DNA from: Acidimicrobiales bacterium
GTDB lineage: Bacteria > Actinomycetota > Acidimicrobiia > Acidimicrobiales > Aldehydirespiratoraceae
Assembly (NCBI GenBank): GCA_029263175.1
Contig: JAJCXZ010000101.1
Coordinates: 1 to 64,000 of the forward strand
Direction: 5' to 3'
Length of the DNA stretch: 64,000 nucleotides
Positions within the stretch are counted from its first letter, which is position 1; each line of letters begins with the position of its first letter. The notes beneath the pieces were generated by a model. It saw only the letters and a program-made list of their open reading frames with translations. It ran no database searches and had not been told where the DNA came from. Positions 28,450 to 38,091 of this stretch are shown piece after piece. Both the position numbers and the translations under genes were made by a program.

Positions 28450-29501
28450 CAGCGCGTCTTCCGGTAGCTGATCTGTAGTCCGGCCGCCGTAACCCCGGCC
28501 GCAACGTTGTTTGCCAGTGCCTCGCGACCACGTGGCGTGTTGGCCGGATGATGACAGGCGAACTCGTGGCTCTCTCCGACACCCTCGGTCGGGGGCACCG
28601 ACTCGAGGCAGTCGGCTTGCGCGTAGCGACAGCGCGGCGCGAAAGCACACTGGACAGGGGGATCGATCAACTCCGGGGGTCGCCCCGGGATCGGATCGAG
28701 GCGAGCGTGGCTCGGCTGCTCGATCCGTGGAATCGAACGGACGAGGGCATCGGTATAGGGGTGCCGGGATCGATCGAACAAGGTTTCCGTTGATGACCGC
28801 TCGACGATTCTCCCGGCGTACATCACGGCCACATCGTCGCAGCGTCCACGGGCCACCCCAAGATCGTGGGTGATCAGGATCATCGACATGCCTCGTTCTT
28901 TCCGCAGGGAGTCGAGGAGATCGAGTATCCGCTTCTGCACGGTGACGTCGACGGCGGTGGTCGGCTCGTCGGCGATGAGGAGATCTGGTTCGCAGGCCAG
29001 GGCCATCGCGATGACCACCCGCTGACGAAGACCGCCCGAGAGCTGGTGTGGGTATTGATTCACCCGCCTGCCCGGCTCGGGCACACCCACCTGTTCGAGC
29101 AGATCGGTGGCCGCTTTCATCGCCGCGACCCGACCATGGCCGAGGTGATAACGCAGGGTCTCGGCGATCTGCTCGCCGCACTTTTTCACCGGGTTCAGTG
29201 ATGTCATCGGGTCTTGGAAGACCATCGTCATCCTGACGCCCCAGAAGTGCCTGCTGCCCGCGGCCGCCAGCGCGCGGACGTCTTCGCCGTCGAATCGGAC
29301 CCGGCCATCGATCTCGGCAGTTCGCGGCAGGAGGTTCATCAGCGCCTTGGCGGTGACCGACTTGCCTGAGCCCGATTCGCCGACGATCCCGAGCATCTCG
29401 CCCTGCTCCAGGGTGAAGGTCACTCCGTTGACCGCCTCGACGACTCCACGATCAGTTGGAAACCGGACACGAAGGTCACGAACAGAGAGTTGTGCGGCCA
29501 T
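28449..29501 (-). CDS. oppD: Oligopeptide ABC transporter ATP-binding protein D
   Basis: A 350-residue ATPase: Walker [32 protein letters not shown], signature [20 protein letters not shown], Walker [15 protein letters not shown], and ITHDLGVA. The Opp-type C-terminal extension contains [16 protein letters not shown]. It pairs with OppF in the ATPase heterodimer. The ATG at 29501 lies four bases after the oppC stop. A frame running to 29759 is not homologous upstream. The final 20 residues are unusual (Ala/Arg rich, ISYRKTR) and unique. Confidence 0.95.
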   Translation of the reverse strand: MAAQLSVRDLRVRFPTDRGVVEAVNGVTFTLEQGEMLGIVGESGSGKSVTAKALMNLLPRTAEIDGRVRFDGEDVRALAAAGSRHFWGVRMTMVFQDPMTSLNPVKKCGEQIAETLRYHLGHGRVAAMKAATDLLEQVGVPEPGRRVNQYPHQLSGGLRQRVVIAMALACEPDLLIADEPTTAVDVTVQKRILDLLDSLRKERGMSMILITHDLGVARGRCDDVAVMYAGRIVERSSTETLFDRSRHPYTDALVRSIPRIEQPSHARLDPIPGRPPELIDPPVQCAFAPRCRYAQADCLESVPPTEGVGESHEFACHHPANTPRGREALANNVAAGVTAAGLQISYRKTR

Positions 29502-29505
29502 GGGC

Positions 29506-30327
29506 CTAGAACGCAGTCTCGCGGACATCGAAGTACTCGCGTACTCGATCTCCCGCGTAGTTGAGGGCCAGGACGGTGAGAAACATGACCCCGATGGGGA
29601 ACAGGGCAACGTTGGGATTGTTCTCCAGATCTCGCGCCTGGGATCCGTCGACAATCGACTTGCCCCACGAGACCGCATCCCCTTCGACGGAGAGGCCGAG
29701 AAAGGCGAGCGATCCTTCCGCCACGATCGCGATGCCCATCCCCAGAAGTGCGAGTGCACCCATCGGAATCATGACGTTGGGAAGGAGCTCGTGGGTGATG
29801 ATCCGCGTGCTATCGGCTCCGAGCACGCGCGCGGCCTGCACGAATTCCCGCTCGGCGAACACAATCGTATTGGCCCGGCTGAGACGGCCGACCGACGCGA
29901 TCGACAAGATCCCGAGCGTGAGGCTGACCGTCCATTGGTTGCGGTCGATCGTGGCCGTGATCAAGAGCGCGAGGACCAGTGCAGGGAACGACAGCAGGGT
30001 GAAGAAGCAGAAGCTGATGACCTGATCGGTGACCCCGCGGAAGTAACCGGCGACAATGCCCAGGCCGCCCCCGACGAGCATCCCGAATGCGATGGCGAGT
30101 AATCCGACCAGCAGGGAGATGCGGGCGCCGAAGATCGTGCGGGCGAACACGTCGCGACCGAGGGCGTCAGTACCGAAGAGGTGACTCGACGACGGGCCCA
30201 GGCGGGCTTCCGCGGCACCGATCTCGTGGGGGTCCTCCAGAGGCAGCCAGCTGGCGAAGACGGCCAGGACCGTCAAGAGCATGAGCCAACCAACTGCGAT
30301 CCAGAACGGGCGACCGAGCGTCTTCAC
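29506..30327 (-). CDS. oppC: Oligopeptide ABC transporter permease C
   Basis: A 273-residue binding-protein-dependent permease of the OppC/DppC type. It has an N-terminal helix, the GTDALGRDVFARTIFGARISLLVGL segment of this subfamily, five to six helices in all, and the EAA loop that docks to the ATPases (REFVQAARVLGADSTRIITHELLPN). With OppB it forms the channel for small peptides. Its start overlaps the oppB stop by four bases. Confidence 0.94.
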   Translation of the reverse strand: MKTLGRPFWIAVGWLMLLTVLAVFASWLPLEDPHEIGAAEARLGPSSSHLFGTDALGRDVFARTIFGARISLLVGLLAIAFGMLVGGGLGIVAGYFRGVTDQVISFCFFTLLSFPALVLALLITATIDRNQWTVSLTLGILSIASVGRLSRANTIVFAEREFVQAARVLGADSTRIITHELLPNVMIPMGALALLGMGIAIVAEGSLAFLGLSVEGDAVSWGKSIVDGSQARDLENNPNVALFPIGVMFLTVLALNYAGDRVREYFDVRETAF

Positions 30328-31334
30328 GACTTGGCCCTCACCCTCGGGTCGAGCCAGCCATAGAGCAGATCCACCGCGAAGTTGATGACAACGAACGCCG
30401 TGGCGATGATCGTGACCCCGGCCAACACGACCGGGAAGTCGTCACGCACCACCGCGGTGACGAGCTCCCGCCCGACGCCTGGGATCAGGTAGATCTGCTC
30501 CACCACCAACGCACCACCGATCAATGCACCGGTCTGTATCCCGAACACGGTGATCACCGAGAAGAGTGACGGCCGCAATGCGTGGCGAAACATGATGTGG
30601 CGATCGGTCATCCCCTTCGCCCGCGCCATGTGCACAAAGTCCTCCTGAAGCGTGGTCACCAGATCGGTGCGCAGGAGGCGCTGATAGCCGGCAGCGAGTC
30701 CGCTACCGAGGGTGAGCGCGGGGAGGAACAACGACGTCAGCTCAGTCCTGAAACTCGAACTGTCGTAGCTCGACGGGAAGATGCCTGCCTTCAAGCCGAA
30801 GACGTAGAGCAGCACAACACCAAGAGCGAAGTTGGGGATGGCGAGCGCACCGAACGAGACGACCGAGAGGATTCGATCGGGCCTTCGATTGGCGCGGTAC
30901 GCGCCGTAGACCCCAAGAGGGATCGCTAACCCGAGTGCGATCACCTCGGCGTAGATCATCAACTTGATCGAGGCTGGGAACTTTTCCTTCAAGATGTCCG
31001 AAACCGGCACACCTTCACTGGCAAACGATGTGCCGAAGTCACCACGCGCCGAGTCGGTCAGCCAAAGGACGTAGCGCTTCATCAACGGCTCGTCGAGCCG
31101 GAACTCGGCCTTTGCTTCGGCAACGATCTCGCAGTCGGTGCGCGTGGCATCGAGGCTCGACGAGGTCGATGCGATCTCGCCGCGCGAAACCGCATCGCAG
31201 TCGAGTTCAGCCAAAGGTCCGACGATGTTGAAGAGCGGATCGCCGAGCACGTTCATGGCGCTGAACGCCAGGAACGTCACCGCGAGCAGCACCAGAACGA
31301 GCTGCGCAAGTCGGCTCAGGACAAGCGACCTCAT
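30324..31334 (-). CDS. oppB: Oligopeptide ABC transporter permease B
   Basis: A 336-residue permease of the OppB/DppB type with six helices: LVLVLLAVTFLAFSAMNVLGDP at the N-terminus, FPASIKLMIYAEVIALGLAIPLGVYGAYR, and the coupling loop EDFVHMARAKGMTDRHIMFRHALRPS. The first periplasmic loop is longer than usual (about residues 35-72) and holds two Cys (DCDAV, TDCEIV) that could form a disulfide. It follows oppA by 33 bases, in the usual oppABCDF order. Confidence 0.94.
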   Translation of the reverse strand: MRSLVLSRLAQLVLVLLAVTFLAFSAMNVLGDPLFNIVGPLAELDCDAVSRGEIASTSSSLDATRTDCEIVAEAKAEFRLDEPLMKRYVLWLTDSARGDFGTSFASEGVPVSDILKEKFPASIKLMIYAEVIALGLAIPLGVYGAYRANRRPDRILSVVSFGALAIPNFALGVVLLYVFGLKAGIFPSSYDSSSFRTELTSLFLPALTLGSGLAAGYQRLLRTDLVTTLQEDFVHMARAKGMTDRHIMFRHALRPSLFSVITVFGIQTGALIGGALVVEQIYLIPGVGRELVTAVVRDDFPVVLAGVTIIATAFVVINFAVDLLYGWLDPRVRAKS

Positions 31335-31367
31335 CTCAGCTCCACCGACCGATCACGTCGAACTCGC

Positions 31368-33092
31368 CTACTCGACAATCCAGGTGTCGTGGAAGAACGT
31401 GACTCCTGCATTGCTGCAGAAGATCTCCTCGCCAGTGGGCGCGAACTGCGGACAGATGTTCTGCACCCGTTCATGGCTACCGATCGTCCAGTTCGCATGA
31501 GTCATGAAGACGTAGGCGTAGGACTCGTTCATGTTGACCTGGATCTCGTGCCAGATCTCGACCCGTCGACCGAGATCGGCGGTTTGACGCTGCTCGAGCA
31601 TCAGCGCATCACGGCTCTCGTCGCAGTAGCGAACCCAATTGAGCGCAATGAACTTGTCGGCCGTGGCGCACTGCAACCAGATGACCTCGTTGTCGGGCTC
31701 GATCGAACCGAACTGGCGCCACGCCACCACCTGCCATTCACCGATGGCGACGTTGGAGATGAGCTGATCCTGCAGCACCTCGACCACGGTGATGTTGAAG
31801 AACTCCTGCCAACCAGCAGTGAGAAGGTCGGCGATTCGCGTCTGCACCACCGATGGGCCGGAGTGCTGGAACTCCATGTCGATCCTGCCGTCGGTGCAGT
31901 TGTCAGGGACGTCTGCGCAGTAGGAATCGACCAACGCTTGCGAGAGTTCGGGCGCGTTGCCTTCCTGCACGACATCCGGATTGCTCCAGATCAGGTCGGG
32001 GTGAAACATCGTGTCCGCCGGTTCGGATGTGCCCTGCGAGATGAGCGCCGAGAAACCGTCGCGGTCTGTCGCATAGGTCAACGCCTGACGAACCCTGAGA
32101 TCGTCGAACGGAGGTCGGCTCGTGTTCATCATCAGGTCGTTGTCGCTCGAGAGCAGGTTCTCGATCCTGTTCACATTGTCGGATTCGCGCATCGTCAGGA
32201 TCGCGTCGGGATTCGACGTGATCACCACGTCGAGATCTCCGGCCGCGAGACGGTCGGCTGCGATCGCTTGGTCGGTCTGAATGATGAACTCGATGCCGTC
32301 GAGATACACCTCGCCACCCCACCAGTCGGGGTTCTTGACCACGATGGTGCGATCGTCCTGCACACGACTCTCGAACATGAAGGGCCCGGTGCCCACAAGC
32401 GTTTGATTCTTGCGGGAGTTCGCTTGCGTGGCCTCGGTGTACTCGCTGGGCACGATCATCCCGAGCTGAGAGGTGAGGTTGACCGGGAAATGCTCAGTCG
32501 GACCGATCGGGTTGAACTGGACCGTGAGCTCGTCGATCCTCTCGACCGCCGGCCCCTCGAACGGCAACGGGAACGACGGCTGCAACGCGAGTCCGATGAG
32601 CGGATCCTTGAGCTGAGCGTTGAACAAGGCAATGACGTCGTCGGCGTCGAGGCTCGAACCGTCGTGGAACGTGATTTCGTCGCGGAGCGTCATCAGCCAA
32701 CTGTTGGACCCCTCCACGCGTTCGAATGACTCGGCCAGCCACGGGAACCAGTTGCCTTCGGCATCGAAGTACGCAAGCGGCTCGAGCATGGTGAAGTCGA
32801 TGAGGTAGGTCGACGTGGCCATACTGTTCGCCCCCGGATTCAGGCCGTCGACCTCGGCGCCGAGGCCCACACGGAGCATTCCCCCAGGTGTTATGCCGCC
32901 TTCGATGGTCGGAGCCACCGTTGTGGTGACCGTGGGCACGACCGCGGTGCCATCAGAGTCGTCTTCGGCAATCTCGTCGACGCTCTCGTCACCCGCATCT
33001 CCTTCACCGCACGAAATCGCGAGGACTGCCAGCGACAGGAGCGCGCCGAGCAACTTGGCGAGTCTTGAGTTGACCGGGACGTGCATTCTCAT
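31368..33092 (-). CDS. oppA: Oligopeptide-binding lipoprotein, SBP family 5
   Basis: A 574-residue extracellular solute-binding protein of family 5 (OppA/DppA-like). The N-terminus has a basic start, a hydrophobic core and a slightly unusual lipobox (LAISC), then an acidic Asp/Glu/Thr/Val linker of about 40 residues. The mature protein has the family segments LRVGLGAEVDGLNPG, TFHDGSSLDADDVIAL, VGTGPFMFES and DLRVRQALTYATDR. It captures peptides and hands them to the OppBC channel. AGAGGT lies five bases before the ATG (33098-33103), a good ribosome site. It is first in the opp operon. Confidence 0.93.
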   Translation of the reverse strand: MRMHVPVNSRLAKLLGALLSLAVLAISCGEGDAGDESVDEIAEDDSDGTAVVPTVTTTVAPTIEGGITPGGMLRVGLGAEVDGLNPGANSMATSTYLIDFTMLEPLAYFDAEGNWFPWLAESFERVEGSNSWLMTLRDEITFHDGSSLDADDVIALFNAQLKDPLIGLALQPSFPLPFEGPAVERIDELTVQFNPIGPTEHFPVNLTSQLGMIVPSEYTEATQANSRKNQTLVGTGPFMFESRVQDDRTIVVKNPDWWGGEVYLDGIEFIIQTDQAIAADRLAAGDLDVVITSNPDAILTMRESDNVNRIENLLSSDNDLMMNTSRPPFDDLRVRQALTYATDRDGFSALISQGTSEPADTMFHPDLIWSNPDVVQEGNAPELSQALVDSYCADVPDNCTDGRIDMEFQHSGPSVVQTRIADLLTAGWQEFFNITVVEVLQDQLISNVAIGEWQVVAWRQFGSIEPDNEVIWLQCATADKFIALNWVRYCDESRDALMLEQRQTADLGRRVEIWHEIQVNMNESYAYVFMTHANWTIGSHERVQNICPQFAPTGEEIFCSNAGVTFFHDTWIVE

Positions 33093-33339
33093 GGGTTACC
33101 TCTAGCAGGGACTTAGCCGGTGGCCAATAGTCGTGCTGCCTCAGCCGGTCAGAAGCGTGGCAGACCTGGTGAGTTGTGATCAAGTCTCGGGCTGACGACC
33201 GCAGCACGTGGTCAGAGAAACCACTGCGCGTAACCATCCCCCGCGACGCGCGGCGGCTTCGGTAACTTCGGATTTCGGGTATCCATCCGTCGTCTCGGGA
33301 GTCCCGTTGAGCCAAACGCGTGAGCAGAGCACTGAGGCG

Positions 33340-35496
33340 ATGGACCCTGCACGCGTCGCCGCACTGGCGCGGCTCGCATCGCTCGCCGATCCCGATCTCG
33401 ACGACCTCACCCGAGCCCTCCAGATGCGGGTCGCGCTCAATCAGATCGATGGCGCCGCGCTCGTGGTCGACATCGACGGCACCGTGCTCGACGCCAACGA
33501 CACCATCGGAAGCCTGGGGATCAACCGCGACGACCTACGGGGCCGCCCGCTCTGGGCGCCATCGCTGTGGCACATCGCTGACGCCGATGCCGTCCTCGCA
33601 CCCCTCGTGGAGTCCTGCCTGGATGGCCGCACCGGTTCACGCACGATCGATATCGGCGAGATCGAACCTCGCCCGCTTCGGGTCGGGATCACGCCGATCT
33701 TCGGCGCGAACCGCACGGGCTCCGAGCGAACGGTCTCGCTCCTTCTGGCCGAGCTCCACCCACTTACCGATCGCCACGAGACCGACGCCATCATCGCGGC
33801 GACCGCCCAGAAGCTGGCCGCCGCCGAAGATATCTTTCGCGCCGTCGCCGAATACACGAGTGACCTGGTCTGCCTCCATGACCCCGACGGCACGTTCACG
33901 TATGTCTCCCCGTCGGTGAAGCGCCTGCTCGACCTCGACGCCGGTTCGATCGTGGGTACCCATCCTGTCGACCTGGCGCACACGAGCACTCGCAACGCCC
34001 TGGTCCAGGCACTTCAGGACGCATCACGGCGCGGCTCAGAGCCGACACGGTTCCGGCACCGACTCCGACACCGCAACGGAAGCTACCGCTGGTTCGAGAC
34101 CTCGATCACTCCGATTCGCACCGCCGACAGCGAGCTACAACAACTCCAGTCGTCGAGTCGCGACATCACCGAGCAGCGAGAGACCGAGCAAAGTCTCATC
34201 AAGAAGGCGTTCCACGACGAGCTCACCGGCCTCCCGAACAAGGCTCTGCTCATCGACAGGATGACGCAGGCCTTCGCCACGTCCCAACGCACGCAGCAAC
34301 CGATCGGCGTGTTGTTCATCGATCTCGATGGGTTCAAAAAAATCAACGACACCCTCGGCCTCCAGACCGGCGACACCGCGTTGTCGAAGGTCGCCGAGCG
34401 CCTCACCGCCATCGTGCGCCCCGGCGACACCCTCGCCCGCATCGGCGGCGACGAGTTCGTGATGTTGTGCGCAGGAACCGACGGGCCGCGTGGCGCCACT
34501 GCCGTGGCTCGCCGCATCATCGATGCGTTCGAACGGCCATTCGTGCTGGATGGGCGCGAGGTCGACCTCGGCGCCTCCATCGGTATCGCGACCGCCATTG
34601 GCGAGAACGACCCCACCACGGTCCTCGACAATGCCGACACCGCGATGTACGAGGCGAAGCATGAAGGTCGCGGCCGCTTCGCCATCCACAACGAAGCCGA
34701 TCAGAGCCTCGCTCTCGAACGGCTCGGCACCGAGGAAGCGCTCCGCCGAGCCGTCGAGAACAACGAACTACGTCTCCACTACCAGCCCGAGCTCGACCTG
34801 ACCTCGAACCGCATCGTCGGTTTCGAGGCGCTGGTCCGGTGGCAACGCCCAGACGGTCAGCTCATCCCACCCGGCGACTTCATCCCGCTCGCCGAGGAGA
34901 GCGGGCTGATCGTCGACATCGGCAAATGGGTCATTCGCGAAGCCTGTCGACAGGCGGCCAAGTGGCGCGTCTACCGCACCCCTGACCAGGAGCCGGTGCG
35001 AATCTGGGTCAACCTCTCCGCTCGCCAACTCGGCGACCCCGATCTGATCAACTACGTGCAAGCAGCAGTCGACGACGCCGGCATCACCACCGACGAGATC
35101 TGTCTCGAGATCACGGAGTCAGCGCTCATGGACGACGCGGAGTCGGCCACCGAGCAACTGGACGAACTTCGCCGACTCGGGATCAGCCTGGGTATCGACG
35201 ATTTCGGCACCGGCTGGTCTCAGTTCTCCTACCTCCAGCGTCTGCCGCTCGACGTCTTGAAGATCGACCGGTCGTTCGTTTCCGGGCTCGGCACCGAAAG
35301 GAGCGCCGCCACGATCGTGGCCGCCATCATCGATCTCGCCCATGCGCTCGGACTGATCGTCATCGCCGAGGGCGTCGAAACCCGCCAGCAGCTCGAAGTG
35401 CTGGCCGAGCTCGATTGCGACCAGGCCCTCGGGTTCTACTTCTCGCGGCCCCAGTCGCCCGAAGCGTTCGACGAGGTCCTCACTCCGCTGACATAG
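33340..35496 (+). CDS. PAS-GGDEF-EAL bifunctional c-di-GMP protein
   Basis: A 718-residue cytoplasmic protein (no membrane helix). An N-terminal PAS-like region (about 25-145) is followed by a PAS domain (about 165-285, DLVCLHDPDGTFTYVSPSVKRLL), a GGDEF domain (about 290-455) and an EAL domain (about 465-715). The cyclase motif GGDEF (residue 369) is intact and an inhibitory I-site RPGD lies five residues upstream. The EAL motif EALVRW (residue 496), DDFGTG and EGVET for the metal-binding loop are all present, so phosphodiesterase activity is also expected. The start may be the TTG at 33307, with GGGAG five bases upstream; the ATG at 33340 is listed. Convergent with the TetR gene, overlapping it by 17 bases. 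Confidence 0.9.
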   Translation: MDPARVAALARLASLADPDLDDLTRALQMRVALNQIDGAALVVDIDGTVLDANDTIGSLGINRDDLRGRPLWAPSLWHIADADAVLAPLVESCLDGRTGSRTIDIGEIEPRPLRVGITPIFGANRTGSERTVSLLLAELHPLTDRHETDAIIAATAQKLAAAEDIFRAVAEYTSDLVCLHDPDGTFTYVSPSVKRLLDLDAGSIVGTHPVDLAHTSTRNALVQALQDASRRGSEPTRFRHRLRHRNGSYRWFETSITPIRTADSELQQLQSSSRDITEQRETEQSLIKKAFHDELTGLPNKALLIDRMTQAFATSQRTQQPIGVLFIDLDGFKKINDTLGLQTGDTALSKVAERLTAIVRPGDTLARIGGDEFVMLCAGTDGPRGATAVARRIIDAFERPFVLDGREVDLGASIGIATAIGENDPTTVLDNADTAMYEAKHEGRGRFAIHNEADQSLALERLGTEEALRRAVENNELRLHYQPELDLTSNRIVGFEALVRWQRPDGQLIPPGDFIPLAEESGLIVDIGKWVIREACRQAAKWRVYRTPDQEPVRIWVNLSARQLGDPDLINYVQAAVDDAGITTDEICLEITESALMDDAESATEQLDELRRLGISLGIDDFGTGWSQFSYLQRLPLDVLKIDRSFVSGLGTERSAATIVAAIIDLAHALGLIVIAEGVETRQQLEVLAELDCDQALGFYFSRPQSPEAFDEVLTPLT

Positions 35497-36067
35497 CGGG
35501 AACGAGCAGATCGATGGCGTTGCAGAATTCGGCGCGCATCGACCCATTCGGGGCAAGACCCGTGACCCAACGCGTCGAGGACGACGACCACACGTGCACG
35601 AGGACGCGCGCTATCTCCGAGGCGTCCGGGTAGGACTCGCCGAGCGCCGTGACGATCAACGCAATCTGTTCGGTCTCGACATCAAGCTTGTGGGGCCCGG
35701 ACGCGGGCGAGGTCGAACCCTGCGCCCGCACGAGTGCCTGCATCAGCATCGGCGAGGCCTCGGTTGAACGGGCGACACCGGCCAGCAAGCGGATCAGTCG
35801 CTCTCTCGGCGAATCGCAACCGACCTCCTCTGCCTCGAGTCGCTTGCGGGTACGAAGAAGCCATCCCGCCAGCCCGGCGATGAGCAGATCGTCCTTGCTC
35901 GAGAAGTAGCGGTAGATCGTGCCGAGCGCGACGCCAGATCGATCCGCAACCGCTCGCATCTGGACCGCGTCGTATCCACCTTCCGCGCCCAGGTGCATCG
36001 CAGCCTCGAGCACCTGTCGGCGCCGCATCTGCTGCCCTGTCGACCGTTGGGACCCCTCCTGACCCAT
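35480..36067 (-). CDS. TetR-family regulator, KstR-like
   Basis: A 195-residue regulator with an N-terminal TetR helix-turn-helix: QVLEAAMHLGAEGGYDAVQMRAVADRSGVALGTIYRYFSSKDDLLIAGLAGW. This stretch is very close to the DNA-binding domain of the mycobacterial KstR repressor of sterol catabolism. The C-terminal domain (about 85-195) should bind a CoA thioester or similar ligand; I cannot identify it. No catabolic genes adjoin, but two lipid-binding-type proteins (SCP2 at 5938, crotonase at 57229) lie elsewhere in the window. It overlaps the end of the GGDEF-EAL gene. Confidence 0.85.
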   Translation of the reverse strand: MGQEGSQRSTGQQMRRRQVLEAAMHLGAEGGYDAVQMRAVADRSGVALGTIYRYFSSKDDLLIAGLAGWLLRTRKRLEAEEVGCDSPRERLIRLLAGVARSTEASPMLMQALVRAQGSTSPASGPHKLDVETEQIALIVTALGESYPDASEIARVLVHVWSSSSTRWVTGLAPNGSMRAEFCNAIDLLVPAMSAE

Positions 36068-36125
36068 GCACGGAAGTGTGACGGATGCCGGTCGCTACGT
36101 CGAATCGGCGGTAGCGTCGGAATCT

Positions 36126-36773
36126 GTGACCGGCGGATTTCTGGACATCCTCGGCCCTGAGGCACCTCGCTGGCGGGCCAAAATGCGCCGGCGGCGCTAT
36201 GGGCGAGACGAGGTCGTTTTCCATGAGGGCGACCCCGGCGACACCTTGCACGTGATCGACAAAGGTCGCGTGCTCGTGGAAACCACGACGAGCATCGGCG
36301 ACGTCGCCGCACTCTCGGTGCGCGGGCCGGGTGAGGTGATCGGGGAGCTGGCTCTCGTCGGTGACGGCCGGCGCACGGCAAGTGTCACCGCTCTGGAGCC
36401 CACCGAAACGCTGAGCCTCAGCAAGGCCGTGCTCGAAGACCTTCGCAGCACTGATGCTCGGGTCGACCGGTACCTCGTCGAACTCCTCGCCGAGAAGTTG
36501 GCCGAAACCCTGGCCCAGCTGGTGGAGGTTCTCTTTGTGCCCGTCGAGTCACGCGTGCTGCGCGTTGTCGACCGCCTCGCCGACGCTTTCGACGAGGGCC
36601 ACACGCCGATCATCATTCGCGTACGTCAAGAAGACATCGCGGCAATGGCCGGCACTCGGCGCCAGACCGCCAACCGCCCGCTCAAGGCCGCCGAGGCCGA
36701 GGGTGCGGTGCGAATCGGCCGAGGCCGGGTCGAAGTGATCGACCGCGACCTCCTGCGCAAACTCGCCTATTAG
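36126..36773 (+). CDS. Crp/Fnr-family transcriptional regulator
   Basis: A 215-residue protein with an N-terminal cyclic-nucleotide-binding beta-barrel (DEVVFHEGDPGDTLHVIDKGRVLVE, then GPGEVIGELALVGDGRRTASVTA, the PBC: G-E-L-A and R-T-A-S) and a C-terminal winged helix of the Crp type (VRQEDIAAMAGTRRQTANRPLKAAEAEGAVRIGRGRVEV). The effector-binding Arg/Ser pair fits cAMP-type sensors. A GTG at 36126, eight bases after TAGCGT, is chosen over the ATG at 36066, which would overlap the divergent TetR gene. It could regulate the palindrome at 22960, but that is inference. Confidence 0.87.
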   Translation: MTGGFLDILGPEAPRWRAKMRRRRYGRDEVVFHEGDPGDTLHVIDKGRVLVETTTSIGDVAALSVRGPGEVIGELALVGDGRRTASVTALEPTETLSLSKAVLEDLRSTDARVDRYLVELLAEKLAETLAQLVEVLFVPVESRVLRVVDRLADAFDEGHTPIIIRVRQEDIAAMAGTRRQTANRPLKAAEAEGAVRIGRGRVEVIDRDLLRKLAY

Positions 36774-38077
36774 TCCGCCGGCGGCGGCGGAGGTGGTGCC
36801 AGTTCCGATGGCCCGTCGTCTTCGTCGGGACGCATGCTCTTGAGGATGTCGACGCCGGTCGCGGCCTCGATCTGTTCGGACATGCTCACGACGGCAGCCG
36901 GCAACTGAGCCATAAGGGCCGGGATTCCGCCCGAGCCGCCGTTGCTGCTGCCGTTGTCGATCACGGCGACGCGATCGATCGAAACACCATTGACGGTGGA
37001 GACGATCTTGTCGACGAGATCAGGCAGCATGTTCAGCACGAAGATGCGCTGCCCGTCGTCGCCGGCAGCCTGGTACTGGTCGGTCAGACGGCGGAAGACC
37101 TCGACCTGCGCCTTGCCGTCCTCGATGATCTTCGCGGCTTCGGCTTGGGCCTGGAGCTGCTTGGCCTCGAGGTTGGCCCGAGCCGGCGTCACCACGTCGG
37201 CCTCGAGTCGACGACGCTCCAACTCGATGCGGGTCTGCTCGAGCTCCTGCTCCGCAGTTGCCCGAGCGATGTCACCGGCCACTGACGCCTCTTCTTCTTT
37301 GGCCCGAGCGATCGCGTCGAGCTCGGCGGTCCGGACACGGAGCATGTTTCGCTCCTCGACAATGTTCTTGTCGGCCTGGACCCCGGCGATCTGGGCTCGC
37401 TCACGCGACAGGGCTTCGGCCTCCTCGGATTCAGCCATGCGGTTTGCCTCAGCCACACGAGCTTCCTTCACAACCTCGGCGGTCAGCCGCCGACCGACAG
37501 ACTCCAGGTAGTGGTTGTCATCGGTGACGTTCTGGATCTTCATCACGTCGAGTTCGAGGCCCAACGTCTTGATGTCGTCATCAGCCTCGTCGATCAACTG
37601 CTGCGAGAACTTCAGACGGTCCTCGTTGACTTCCTCCGGCGACATCGTGGCGAGCACGCCACGAAGGTTGGCCTCGAGAGTCTCCTTTGCGATCTGCCCG
37701 ATATTCGCGGTGGGAACGTTCAAGAAGCGCTCGGCGGCGTTTTCGAGGAGCCCTTCACGCGACGACACCTTCACGTTGGCGATTCCCTGCACGTTCAGAG
37801 GGATCGCTCCGGCCGAGTAGGCGTTCGTGACTTCAACGGCCAGTGGGATGGTGTTGAGATCCATCCATGAAACCTTCTCGATGATCGGAATCCGAATGGT
37901 GAAGCCGCCCTTGAGCATGCGGAAGCCGACCTTGCGGCCATCCGACAGGACTCGACTTCGCCCGGAGATGACCGCCACCCGGTTCGGGGGGCAGACGATC
38001 ACCAGCGAACTGACGATCATGACTATGAAGATCAGGGCCAGCGCGATGACGAGGCCCAGGATTAGGAACGTTCCCAT
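36770..38077 (-). CDS. Flotillin-like SPFH-domain membrane protein
   Basis: A 435-residue protein of the flotillin/FloT type. The N-terminal membrane anchor is followed by the SPFH domain (VIVCPPNRVAVISGRS, FRMLKGGFTIRIPIIEKVSWMDLNTIPL), then a long Glu/Ala/Arg coiled coil (about 200-340) with repeated EA-rich segments, and a Pro/Asp-rich tail. Flotillins oligomerise and organise membrane microdomains. The ATG at 38077 has AGGAGA five bases upstream. It follows the NfeD-like gene by 14 bases, the usual partner arrangement. It overlaps the Crp gene by four bases tail to tail. Confidence 0.9.
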   Translation of the reverse strand: MGTFLILGLVIALALIFIVMIVSSLVIVCPPNRVAVISGRSRVLSDGRKVGFRMLKGGFTIRIPIIEKVSWMDLNTIPLAVEVTNAYSAGAIPLNVQGIANVKVSSREGLLENAAERFLNVPTANIGQIAKETLEANLRGVLATMSPEEVNEDRLKFSQQLIDEADDDIKTLGLELDVMKIQNVTDDNHYLESVGRRLTAEVVKEARVAEANRMAESEEAEALSRERAQIAGVQADKNIVEERNMLRVRTAELDAIARAKEEEASVAGDIARATAEQELEQTRIELERRRLEADVVTPARANLEAKQLQAQAEAAKIIEDGKAQVEVFRRLTDQYQAAGDDGQRIFVLNMLPDLVDKIVSTVNGVSIDRVAVIDNGSSNGGSGGIPALMAQLPAAVVSMSEQIEAATGVDILKSMRPDEDDGPSELAPPPPPPAD

Positions 38078-38091
38078 TGTCTTCTCCTGAT

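Noticed and set aside
31389-32729. 446-codon plus-strand frame opposite oppA
   Set aside because: Antisense shadow; the solute-binding family motifs belong to the minus strand.
33093-33339. Possible riboswitch in the 247-base gap between oppA and the GGDEF-EAL gene
   Set aside because: I could not fit a known riboswitch (including c-di-GMP types) or a stable conserved stem by eye; nothing else is seen in it.
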